Source: an uncultured Ruminobacter sp.
Lineage (GTDB): Bacteria; Pseudomonadota; Gammaproteobacteria; Enterobacterales; Succinivibrionaceae
Assembly (NCBI GenBank): GCA_900767005.1
Contig: CAAFXL010000147.1
Span: forward strand, 1 to 8,550
Direction of reading: 5' to 3'
DNA length: 8,550 nt
The stretch's first letter is position 1. Each line of letters opens with the position of its first letter. Below are positions 1 to 6,163 of this stretch, in pieces. The translations under genes and the position numbers were made by a program. The notes below the pieces were generated by a model. It was not told where the DNA came from and did no database searches. It saw only the letters and a program-made list of their open reading frames with translations.

Positions 1-1
1 T

Positions 2-79
2 AGCGTAAGATATGATGTTTCAATTGGATTAAAGGCGATGTTAAAGTATTTTGGAATGGGCAAAAATGAAATCAAGTAA
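2..79 (+). CDS. 3' end of an unidentified protein (partial, cut by window start)
   Basis: An open frame runs from the window edge to a TAA at 77-79 and encodes 25 residues ending in FGMGKNEIK. It is not preceded by a start inside the window and is followed 33 bases later by a strong terminator hairpin, which is what the end of a real transcription unit looks like. The tail is basic and mildly amphipathic (SIGLKAMLKYFGMG). I do not recognise the family from so short a piece. The gene lies outside the insertion sequence on its left side, so it could be the host gene next to the insertion point. Confidence 0.5.
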   Translation, partial: SVRYDVSIGLKAMLKYFGMGKNEIK

Positions 80-112
80 AATTTCATGCGTTCGCCCTGA
101 TAGAATCGTGAC

Positions 113-145
113 CCCCTTGTAATATCAAGGGGTTTTCGTTTTTTT
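113..145 (+). terminator. Rho-independent terminator of the upstream gene
   Basis: CCCCTTG (113-119) pairs perfectly with CAAGGGG (126-132) around a six-base loop, and a T-rich tail with seven consecutive T follows (133-145). It lies 34 bases after the stop at 79. It would also stop transcription heading into the transposase gene. Its T-run overlaps the place where the insertion sequence appears to begin. Confidence 0.85.
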
Positions 146-181
146 ACCCTCAAAAAAAATTTATTTTTGACCACTCGGTAC

Positions 182-210
182 TTGAAAAGTAAATCTATAT
201 GGGGTATACT
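182..210 (+). promoter_or_regulatory. Predicted sigma-70 promoter of the transposase gene
   Basis: TTGAAA (182-187) and TATACT (205-210) each match consensus at five of six positions and are separated by exactly 17 bases. Transcription would start near 217 and give a leader of about 28 bases before the ATG at 245. The -10 box sits at the centre of a perfect palindrome (191-227). An alternative -35, TTGACC at 167-172, lacks a good -10 partner. Confidence 0.6.
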
Positions 211-227
211 ATACCCCATATAGATTT
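191..227. repeat. Perfect 37-bp palindrome over the transposase promoter
   Basis: The 18-base arm AAATCTATATGGGGTATA (191-208) is followed by one central base (C209) and its exact reverse complement (210-227). In RNA it would form a very stable hairpin ending 17 bases before the transposase ATG and followed by GTTTTGGG. As DNA it is placed like an operator, because its centre falls in the -10 box. The role is inferred: a binding site for a dimeric protein, or a device against read-through transcription. Confidence 0.75.
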
Positions 228-244
228 GTTTTGGGAATTACGCT

Positions 245-2005
245 ATGGCTACAGTTTCTCGCTCTCAAGATAATATTTTCCCTATTCCTATGAACTGTAC
301 TGTTAATAAAAAGACAGGTTATGTTCTGGCAAATTTAACCAACGAATACGCGTCAAGTAACAGTAAGGGCAAATGTTCTTATTCCACTCACAAAAAAATT
401 GGGATAGGCTACGCGGTAGATCCTACCAACTGGAAAGACAACCGGTTCATGTATGCAAATAAAAATTATTTTCTGATTTTTGATAAAGAAAATTTACCTG
501 AACGTCCGGTCAGGGATGATCATATTTCTGTTGGCAGCTATGCTGTTCTGAAAAAATTATGTGATGAATCCAGACTACTCAATTGCCTTGTTGAAGCTTT
601 CGGTTCTGACGACGCTAATCTCATTTTAGATCTCGCCAGTTATATGCTGATTGAAGAGTCTGCAAAGTTTCAACATTATCCACACTGGGCAAGAAAAAAT
701 ATTTTATTTTCCAATGGCAGTATCAGTGATTCGAGCATATCTTCATTTTTGAATGAAGGTCTTAGTGTTTCAAAAATTAATTTTTTTAAAGACAACTGGG
801 CAACAAGAAATTTAGGTGATCAAAAAGTTTATGTCTGCTACGATTCCACAAACGTAAACAGTCAGGCCGAAGGGGTTTTTCTAGTTCAGAAGGGGTATGC
901 CAAAGATGATAAAACCTTGAATCAGGTTAACTCTGATTATGTCATAAGACAGGCTGATGGGTTGCCTCTCACTTTTATGAATTTTCCTGGCTCAGTAACC
1001 GACGTGACACAGGCTCCCGAGATGATTAAATTTTTTTCAGAACTGGGCGATGATGTTACCAAAAATATTACCATGATTTGTGACAGAGGGTATATATCCG
1101 AACGTAATGTTAAAGATTTTGATGATGCCGGAATTGACTTTTTGTTGATGCTCCGAAAAGATTTAAGCTGCGGAGAAGAGTTGCTGAAACAATATTCTTC
1201 AGAAATTAAAAAAAATGAAAACTATCTTCCGGAATATGATGAATTTGCAATGACCGTTGAAGGAAAACTTTTTGATGGAAAGGATGAACCTTTAAGAAAT
1301 TTTATTCTCATTTGGAATCATATGCTTGAAGCCAGACATCGTACAAATTTTTATTCAAAACTGGTGTCTCTCAGAAAGGAACTGGATAATGCTATAAACC
1401 GCAAAACAAAATATTCACTCGAAGAAATAAAGAAACATTTTTATTATCTGAATCTTGAATACGAACAAAACGGAACAATGAAAATAAATAAGAGAGGTAA
1501 GGGACATTCAGGTGAAACAGAAGAAATTCCAGCTTTCATAATAAAATCCTACCAGGATAATCACGAACGAATTAATGAGGCGTTAGGTTTTTGCGGTTAC
1601 AGAATACTGGTTAGTTCATGCAAAACAAACGGACGGGAGTGCAGAATCGCTTATTCCAAAAGAAATTGTGTAGAACGCGTGTTTACTTCGTTGAAATCTT
1701 CTCTTGGAATGGATGTTATCGGAGTTTACTCTGATGATTCGATTCATGGAAAATCTTTGATCTGGTTTGTCGCTTCTATTATGTATGCGCTCATATCAAT
1801 TCGCGTATCTAAACAAAGAGAGAAAGATCGAAAAAATTTTACAGTGCCTGCTGTAATACGTTCTCTGCAAGAAATTTCTGCAGATCGAAATTTAAACACT
1901 TCAAAATACACGAGGCGATACAAGTTAGATAAAAGGCAAAAAAATATTTTGGCTGAATTTAAAATTAACGAAAATGACATTGACGAAATAATAGACAAAG
2001 TCTAA
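245..2005 (+). CDS. DDE transposase, IS4 superfamily, IS1634-like
   Basis: The 586-residue protein would cut and rejoin the ends of its own element through a two-metal DDE active site. The expected catalytic residues are visible: D200 in VCYDSTN, D280 in ICDRGY, and E477 within YSKRNCVERVFTSLK (470-484), which fits the IS4-group Y-(2)-R-(3)-E-(6)-K signature exactly (Y470, R473, E477, K484). The stretch of roughly 190 residues between the second D and the E corresponds to the insertion typical of this group, and a hydrophobic helix (SLIWFVASIMYALI, 504-517) follows the E as in relatives. The N-terminal 90 residues resemble the accessory part of IS1634-type enzymes. The start at 245 is preceded only by a weak GGGA at 233-236, fitting the low translation usual for transposases. 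No frameshift or internal stop is present, so it looks intact. Confidence 0.9.
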   Translation: MATVSRSQDNIFPIPMNCTVNKKTGYVLANLTNEYASSNSKGKCSYSTHKKIGIGYAVDPTNWKDNRFMYANKNYFLIFDKENLPERPVRDDHISVGSYAVLKKLCDESRLLNCLVEAFGSDDANLILDLASYMLIEESAKFQHYPHWARKNILFSNGSISDSSISSFLNEGLSVSKINFFKDNWATRNLGDQKVYVCYDSTNVNSQAEGVFLVQKGYAKDDKTLNQVNSDYVIRQADGLPLTFMNFPGSVTDVTQAPEMIKFFSELGDDVTKNITMICDRGYISERNVKDFDDAGIDFLLMLRKDLSCGEELLKQYSSEIKKNENYLPEYDEFAMTVEGKLFDGKDEPLRNFILIWNHMLEARHRTNFYSKLVSLRKELDNAINRKTKYSLEEIKKHFYYLNLEYEQNGTMKINKRGKGHSGETEEIPAFIIKSYQDNHERINEALGFCGYRILVSSCKTNGRECRIAYSKRNCVERVFTSLKSSLGMDVIGVYSDDSIHGKSLIWFVASIMYALISIRVSKQREKDRKNFTVPAVIRSLQEISADRNLNTSKYTRRYKLDKRQKNILAEFKINENDIDEIIDKV

Positions 2006-2095
2006 TATCAGGTTAGTTAAGGGGTAAAAAACTCCTAAAAGTTAAGGATATGTATGTGATATTAGTTTTGATGAATGGGATGATGAAATTGAAAA

Positions 2096-2338
2096 ATGCT
2101 GAAAAAAGAAACTGAAATTTTAAGTAGTGACATTGAAGGTACAATTGATTTCTTAAAAAATGAATGTACAGAAGATGAATATTCATGGATATCAGAAGTG
2201 ATTGGAGAGGTGATAAAGAAAACTCAAAGCGTTGAAATTTTAAATACTTATAAAGCATTAAAATTCAAATATCCTGAAGAAAACAAGAAGTTTTATGTTG
2301 ATGGAATGGTAGAAGCAGCTGAATATGAGTTACTTTAA
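2096..2338 (+). pseudogene. Small acidic protein, 5'-truncated and probably frameshifted
   Basis: The open frame from the first ATG encodes 80 residues, acidic overall, with a compact helical look (DEYSWISEVIGEVIKKTQS, then KYPEENKK). The upstream bases 2058-2099 in another frame read DISFDEWDDEIEKC before a TGA. One extra A in the run 2092-2096 would join this to the ATG frame as ...EIEKMLKKE..., giving a plausible longer N-terminus. The ATG at 2096 has no ribosome binding site, and the upstream frame has no start codon before its stop at 2043, close to the right end of the insertion sequence. I therefore read it as a gene broken by the IS and a one-base slip. The family is not recognised; a small acidic protein of this kind could be an immunity or antitoxin protein, but nothing here proves it. 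It could also still be a short functional gene. Confidence 0.5.
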
Positions 2339-2381
2339 TTTAGAATCACCTCTTAAAAAAATAAGGAATCAATAAAGAACT

Positions 2382-2417
2382 AAAAAAATAAAAATGCACT
2401 CAATTAAGAGTGCATTT
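2382..2417 (-). terminator. Rho-independent terminator of ppk
   Basis: AAATGCACTC (2392-2401) pairs perfectly with GAGTGCATTT (2408-2417) around a six-base AATTAA loop. On the minus strand the stem is followed by TTTATTTTTTT (complement of 2382-2391 and neighbouring A residues), and it lies 18 bases past the ppk stop. On the plus strand the tail is poorer, so it would be at best a weak terminator for the small gene ending at 2338. Confidence 0.88.
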
Positions 2418-2435
2418 ACTATTTGCTAATAATAA

Positions 2436-4499
2436 TTATTTTTTGTTTTCAACTTGTTCTAAGTAACGATAAATTTGAATCTGTGAACGAAGTTTCTTAC
2501 GATTACCACGTTTTACATATAGATTCTTTTGGTCTTTATCAATTACACGAGCCTTAACAGTATCATCAAATTGAATGTTTAAGATATCTAAGATACGCTG
2601 TTTTAAAGTTGGGCATAAAATTGGAGTACCAACTTCAATACGGTAGTCAAGATTTCGGGTCATCCAGTCAGCTGATGAAATATAAAGCTTAGAGTTACCA
2701 TTATTGTGGAAATACATTACTCGAGGGTGTTCAAGGAATCTATCAACAATACTTATAACCTTAATATTGTCGCTTAAACCTTTAACTTGTGGTCTAAGTG
2801 AGCACATGCCACGAATAATCATATCAATCTTAACGCCAGCTTGTGAAGCATCATAAAGCTTACCTACAAGACCTTTATCTACTAGATTATTAACCTTTAA
2901 AATAATTCTAGCATCAAAACCTGCTTTAGCATTGTTAATCTCGTTATCAATCATTGAGTAAATCTTATCTCTTGAGTTGATAGGAGAAACTAATAGGTTC
3001 TTAAATTTTGGTCTAATGTAAGGGTATTCAATAAAATCAAATACGTCTTCAACTTCATTAGTAAGTTCTTCATTAGCGGTAAATAATGAGAAGTCGGTAT
3101 AGATCTTAGCAGTCTTTTCATTAAAGTTACCAGTACCGATATGAGCGTATCTAACTGTTTTATCACCTTCAAAGCGAGTTACAATACAAAGCTTTGAGTG
3201 AATCTTTAAGCTTTGAACCCCAAATAATACCTTAACGCCTGCCTCAGTTAAACGGTTAGCCCATTGAATGTTGTTTTCTTCATCAAAACGAGCCTTTAAT
3301 TCAACTACTACAGTTACATGCTTACCATTGTTAGCTGCATCGATTAATGATTCAATTACACGGCTATTACGAGCAACACGGTAAATGTTAATCTTAATCG
3401 ATGTAACCTTAGGATCATATGATGCTTGACGTAGAAGCTCGGTAAAATATCTAAAGTTATGATATGGATAGTATAGTAAGACATCATTTTGCTTAATTGC
3501 ATCAAAGATATTCTTTGCACTATCAAATGATTTAGAATTTAAAGCTGGAAGTTTTGAGTTTTCAAGATACTCTCTACCAACATTTGGGAAGCCAATAAAG
3601 TCTTTAAAGTTATGATAACGACCACCATCCATTACACTATCAAAGTCTTTAACTGAAAGTTCTTTTAATAGGAAACGAACCATTTCTTTTGGCATTTCTT
3701 TATCATAAGCAAATCTAACTGGTAAAGAAATAAGTCTTTGCTTTAAGCTATTAGACATGTTTTCAACTAGTGAACGGTCTAGCTGAGATGATAAATCATA
3801 TTCAGCATCACGGTTCATCTTAATTGAGTAAGCACTAATATTATCGTAATCAAATAAACCACGGAAAATGTCATCTAGACCAATTCTAATAATGTTATCA
3901 AGAATCATTAGAACTTTTTTACGGCGATCGGCGGTAGGGATCTGAATGAAACGTGGTACGTTTTCAGTTGGAATTTCAATTAGTGCGTAATGAGGATCTT
4001 GCTCCTTTTTAGTCATTTCAACTGCAAGATAAGTATATTTATCTTTTAAGAATGCTATTAGATCAACGGATTCTGAAAGAATAACTGGGCTAATATGTTT
4101 TAAAACATTTTCTTTAAAATATTTTTTAACAAAGCCTCTTTGTTCTGGTGAAATCTGAGTTTCATCAAGAAGATAAATCTTATTGTCAGCAAGTTCTTTT
4201 AGAAGTGATTGGTAAGTTTTATCAAAAACTGTACTTAATTCTCTTACGCGGTTAAGAGCTTCTTTTAGAATGCCTTTAGCTGGGCTATTAACCCCCTTTT
4301 CTTCATCAATTAAAATTGTTCTTTTTAATTCAGCAATTTTTACTTTGAAAAATTCATCTTGATTGCTTGAGTAAATACCCAAGAATCTTACACGTTCAAT
4401 TAAAGGTACAGTTGGATCTTGAGCTTCTTGTAATACACGTTCGTTGAATGAAATCCAGCTTAATTCTTTTGGAATCCAATTGGTAGAGTTGGTCTGCAT
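2436..4499 (-). CDS. ppk: Polyphosphate kinase 1
   Basis: PPK1 polymerises the terminal phosphate of ATP into inorganic polyphosphate, reversibly; it is a peripheral membrane enzyme linked to stress survival and phosphate storage. The protein aligns end to end with the 688-residue E. coli enzyme: N-terminal ELSWISFNERVLQEA, then the head domain, then two phospholipase-D-like C-terminal domains. Numbered from the chosen start, the phosphorylated histidine is H434 (LKIHSKL) and the second active-site histidine is H453 (YAHIGTGNFN); the metal-binding arginines correspond to R374 and R404. I chose the ATG at 4499 (687 residues) because AGGGA lies five bases upstream. The ATG at 4514 adds MIGTF but has no ribosome binding site. 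A strong terminator follows directly and there is no ppx beside it, unlike the E. coli ppk-ppx operon. No key residue is missing. Confidence 0.97.
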   Translation of the reverse strand: MQTNSTNWIPKELSWISFNERVLQEAQDPTVPLIERVRFLGIYSSNQDEFFKVKIAELKRTILIDEEKGVNSPAKGILKEALNRVRELSTVFDKTYQSLLKELADNKIYLLDETQISPEQRGFVKKYFKENVLKHISPVILSESVDLIAFLKDKYTYLAVEMTKKEQDPHYALIEIPTENVPRFIQIPTADRRKKVLMILDNIIRIGLDDIFRGLFDYDNISAYSIKMNRDAEYDLSSQLDRSLVENMSNSLKQRLISLPVRFAYDKEMPKEMVRFLLKELSVKDFDSVMDGGRYHNFKDFIGFPNVGREYLENSKLPALNSKSFDSAKNIFDAIKQNDVLLYYPYHNFRYFTELLRQASYDPKVTSIKINIYRVARNSRVIESLIDAANNGKHVTVVVELKARFDEENNIQWANRLTEAGVKVLFGVQSLKIHSKLCIVTRFEGDKTVRYAHIGTGNFNEKTAKIYTDFSLFTANEELTNEVEDVFDFIEYPYIRPKFKNLLVSPINSRDKIYSMIDNEINNAKAGFDARIILKVNNLVDKGLVGKLYDASQAGVKIDMIIRGMCSLRPQVKGLSDNIKVISIVDRFLEHPRVMYFHNNGNSKLYISSADWMTRNLDYRIEVGTPILCPTLKQRILDILNIQFDDTVKARVIDKDQKNLYVKRGNRKKLRSQIQIYRYLEQVENKK

Positions 4500-4621
4500 A
4501 AATGTCCCTATCATAAATAATCTTATGAAACTATCCTAAGGATAGATTGGTTGATAAAAACAATAATAAACTTGCCTAAATCTTACTACTTAAATTTTAA
4601 TTACAAATAAATTTAAGGTTA

Positions 4622-4650
4622 AGAATATGTTAAGTGGTAGATTAAATCAA
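4622..4650 (-). promoter_or_regulatory. Candidate ppk promoter
   Basis: On the minus strand TTGATT (complement of 4645-4650) and TATTCT (complement of 4622-4627) are 17 bases apart, each matching consensus at four of six positions. This would give a leader of roughly 115 bases containing the short inverted repeat CTATCCT-A-AGGATAG (4531-4545). No convincing Pho box is visible. The match is modest in an AT-rich background. Confidence 0.3.
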
Positions 4651-4651
4651 C

Positions 4652-4730
4652 AAAACAAGAACACTTAATATCAAATATAAGCTTAAAGTAATGTTTTTAG
4701 GCTTAGAAGAAGTTCTTGTTTTATTTTTTG
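4652..4730 (+). ncRNA. Nested hairpin with T-rich tail: possible small RNA end or sseB terminator
   Basis: An 11-bp outer stem pairs AAAACAAGAAC (4652-4662) with GTTCTTGTTTT (4712-4722). Inside it, 4678-4687 pairs with 4696-4705 in ten pairs including one G-U (T4683 with G4700). On the minus strand that pair becomes an A-C mismatch, and only the plus strand has the T-rich tail (TTTTATTTTTTG), so the fold favours a plus-strand RNA. A weak promoter could be TTGCCT (4572-4577) with TTTAAT (4596-4601), spacing 18. The alternative is that it terminates sseB on the minus strand. The rest of the gap between ppk and sseB (4500-4768) also holds an AT-only hairpin over the sseB stop (4754-4764 with 4767-4777). 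Confidence 0.3.
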
Positions 4731-4768
4731 TTTATATATTTTTTGATTCTTATTTTTTCTAAAAGTTT

Positions 4769-5599
4769 TTAGAAAAATAAAAATTTCTTATGCTTGGTAT
4801 AAAAAGGCTTAGCATTTTTAATGGCACTATTAGCAAAGCTACTGTCTTTTTTATATCTAATAAAATCTTGTGGAATATTATCAACATAAGGCTTACATAA
4901 AGTTGCCATATCGGTAAATAAATGGTTTAAATCATCATCTTGTGAATCAACAATAATTAAGTAGCTTAAACCATTATCAGGTCTTTGCATTAATCTAATC
5001 CAAGCTCGATTTACGCATTTATGGTTCTTTAAGACATCCTTCATGATATCAACAATTTTTTGAGGATAAACTTTTGGGTCGCCAATTAAAACCTTAGTGC
5101 CTTCTTCAATAGTGTAGTTACGAGCAACATAAGCATTATTTGCCGTATTAATCATTGATTCAAGGATTGCTTTATTTAGGGTTAGGCTTACCCCAAAAGG
5201 ATTAATTACAATACCATCATTTTCTTTGATTGAAGGAACAATACTTTTGGCAAGTTTTACAAAGTTTTGTTTTAATACTCCAGACTTTTCTTGGTTATAT
5301 TTATTTAATTCTTCAGAATTGGTGAAAACTGGGCAATAGGTATCGCCGCTCTCATTTTGTAAAGTAATTAAATTAACATCACTTGCTTTAGGAATAACTA
5401 CTTCTTTGTTATCTTTAACGGTAACATTTTGAATATTAATTGGAACTAAGATTTGTGATAAAAGAAGTTTTTGGACAAAAAGCTCACGATTAATTTGTGT
5501 TTGCGACTGACGAAAATGTTCAATTGCTTGATCAAGTTCTTTATTATCAATAATTACATCTTGATTAAAAATTTTACCTTCAGTTTTTCCGTCAGTCAT
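4769..5599 (-). CDS. sseB: SseB family protein (enhanced serine sensitivity protein homologue)
   Basis: The 276-residue cytoplasmic protein has both SseB-type regions. The N-terminal domain (about 20-145) includes DQAIEHF, VPINIQ, the CPVFTNSEEL segment (89-98) and GIVINPFGVSLTLN (129-142). The C-terminal domain (about 165-268) includes KVLIGDPKVYP, a central RAWIRLM...YLIIVD core, and the closing AKPFYTK. In E. coli, SseB overproduction changes serine sensitivity and the biochemical role is unsettled, so no reaction can be assigned. The length is slightly above the E. coli protein (258). The start is supported by AAGGG six to seven bases upstream of the ATG. It stands alone, divergent from the 81-residue gene at 5910, and a promoter is visible upstream. 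The very C-terminus (KHKKFLFF) is basic and aromatic and overlaps an AT-rich hairpin. Confidence 0.85.
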   Translation of the reverse strand: MTDGKTEGKIFNQDVIIDNKELDQAIEHFRQSQTQINRELFVQKLLLSQILVPINIQNVTVKDNKEVVIPKASDVNLITLQNESGDTYCPVFTNSEELNKYNQEKSGVLKQNFVKLAKSIVPSIKENDGIVINPFGVSLTLNKAILESMINTANNAYVARNYTIEEGTKVLIGDPKVYPQKIVDIMKDVLKNHKCVNRAWIRLMQRPDNGLSYLIIVDSQDDDLNHLFTDMATLCKPYVDNIPQDFIRYKKDSSFANSAIKNAKPFYTKHKKFLFF

Positions 5600-5674
5600 T
5601 TTTATCCCTTATTTGTTATTTTTATAAAAAGTTAGAGAAACTATCTTTTTTTAGTTAAAGTTATTAACAAGTAG

Positions 5675-5702
5675 ATTCTATCATTTTAATAATTTATCGC
5701 AA
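5675..5702 (-). promoter_or_regulatory. Predicted sigma-70 promoter of sseB
   Basis: On the minus strand TTGCGA (complement of 5697-5702) and TAGAAT (complement of 5675-5680, five of six to consensus) are 16 bases apart. The start site would lie near 5668, giving a leader of about 70 bases. The small palindrome GTTATTAAC (5660-5668) sits at the predicted start and might be an operator, but it is too short and AT-rich to claim. Confidence 0.5.
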
Positions 5703-5812
5703 TAATAAAACATTTTTAAATTGCTAAAGTGTCGCCTATGTAAATATATTTTGTTGTTTTATAGGTTGAAATGTTGTCAGAAATTTTTCTTGGTTGTTAT
5801 CTAGATTGATAT

Positions 5813-5840
5813 TTGGTTATTTTTTTAGTCAAAATATAAT
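5813..5840 (+). promoter_or_regulatory. Predicted promoter of the 81-residue gene
   Basis: A perfect TATAAT lies at 5835-5840, with a poor -35 (TTGGTT, 5813-5818) 16 bases upstream. The start site would fall near 5847, making a leader of about 60 bases. The 310-base divergent gap 5600-5909 holds this promoter and the sseB promoter and no other gene that I can see. Confidence 0.5.
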
Positions 5841-5898
5841 TAGGAGGGGTAAGATTTTTTGAAAATTTGCCGTTAAATAAGTAAGCATATAGATATTT

Positions 5899-5904
5899 AG
5901 GAGG
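5899..5904 (+). promoter_or_regulatory. Consensus ribosome binding site AGGAGG
   Basis: A full AGGAGG five bases before the ATG at 5910 is the strongest ribosome binding site in the window; most neighbours have weak or no recognisable ones. It fixes the start of the 81-residue gene and suggests high translation. Confidence 0.85.
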
Positions 5905-5909
5905 CTTAA

Positions 5910-6155
5910 ATGGACATTTTATTTAATATTATGCCTAAAGGTATTGTAACTCCTAATGATTTAGTTTTTAAAGATGGAGTTAAAAAAGTCGCAAAACCTA
6001 AGAAACTATCAAAAGTAAAATCTCATGAAGAGAGTTTTAATTATGAAGATGAGGATGATGAAACTTTAAAAGATTCTTTTTTAGATAATTCTCATGATGC
6101 CAAAGAAAATGATGATGAAGATGAAAAGAAAGTTAAAATAGATTTTTGTGCCTAA
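5910..6155 (+). CDS. Small highly charged protein of unknown function
   Basis: The 81-residue protein is not recognised. Its first 22 residues (MDILFNIMPKGIVTPNDLVF) are mixed and could be a short fold or docking peptide. Residues 24-38 are lysine-rich, and residues 40-75 are dominated by Asp and Glu (NYEDEDDETLKD, ENDDEDEKK), so the C-terminal half is probably disordered. There is no signal peptide, membrane segment or cysteine motif; the single Cys is next to last. The gene is real on expression signals: AGGAGG at 5899-5904 lies five bases before the ATG, and a perfect -10 box lies upstream. It is the only plus-strand gene between ppk and the window end and converges on the lipoprotein gene with an eight-base gap, leaving no room for a separate terminator. 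Whether it partners with SseB, from which it diverges, is unknown. Confidence 0.8.
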   Translation: MDILFNIMPKGIVTPNDLVFKDGVKKVAKPKKLSKVKSHEESFNYEDEDDETLKDSFLDNSHDAKENDDEDEKKVKIDFCA

Positions 6156-6163
6156 GGTTTTAA

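Larger units (their letters stand above)
138..2032 (+). mobile_element. IS4-superfamily (IS1634-like) insertion sequence; ends approximate
   Basis: A single long transposase gene fills this stretch. The proposed ends rest on a short inverted match: GTTTTTTTACCC at 138-149 on the left, and GTTTTTTACCCC on the complementary strand ending at 2032 on the right. That is about 11 matching bases, partly a T-run, so the ends are tentative, and I could not identify a target-site duplication. The transposase is visibly less AT-rich than ppk and sseB, as expected for transferred DNA. The element appears complete and potentially active, since the transposase has all its catalytic residues. Confidence 0.6.

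Noticed and set aside
1744..1998. Open minus-strand frame inside the 3' part of the transposase gene
   Set aside because: It lies fully within the transposase coding region, has no ribosome binding site, and encodes a low-quality sequence; it is a shadow frame.
2050..2115. 21-codon plus-strand ORF beginning with the ATG at 2050
   Set aside because: AAGG is only two bases from the ATG, the product is Met-rich and unconvincing, and the competing frame reads as the N-terminal part of the broken gene.
2013..2258. Open minus-strand frame opposite the small acidic gene
   Set aside because: The product is a Phe/Leu/Ile-rich antisense artefact with no start signals, and the plus-strand reading gives the more protein-like sequence.
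2990..3172. 60-codon minus-strand frame within ppk
   Set aside because: It is out of frame inside a well-conserved ppk region.
4531..4545. CTATCCTAAGGATAG in the ppk leader as a Pho box or operator
   Set aside because: It does not resemble the PhoB direct-repeat box, and a seven-base inverted repeat in this AT-rich gap is weak evidence by itself.
4754..4777. AT-only hairpin over the sseB stop codon as a terminator
   Set aside because: The perfect 11-bp stem is almost entirely A/T with a two-base loop and no T-tract after it on the minus strand, so it would be weak as a terminator.
5842..5876. A second TAGGAGG followed by TTG and four codons (possible leader peptide)
   Set aside because: The best promoter has its -10 at 5835-5840, so this motif would lie at or before the start site and not be translated; the TTG is 11 bases away and the peptide is only five residues.
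5928..5945. KGIVTP shared by the 81-residue protein and the membrane protein at 7345-7683
   Set aside because: Six residues in different structural settings with no further similarity; most likely chance.
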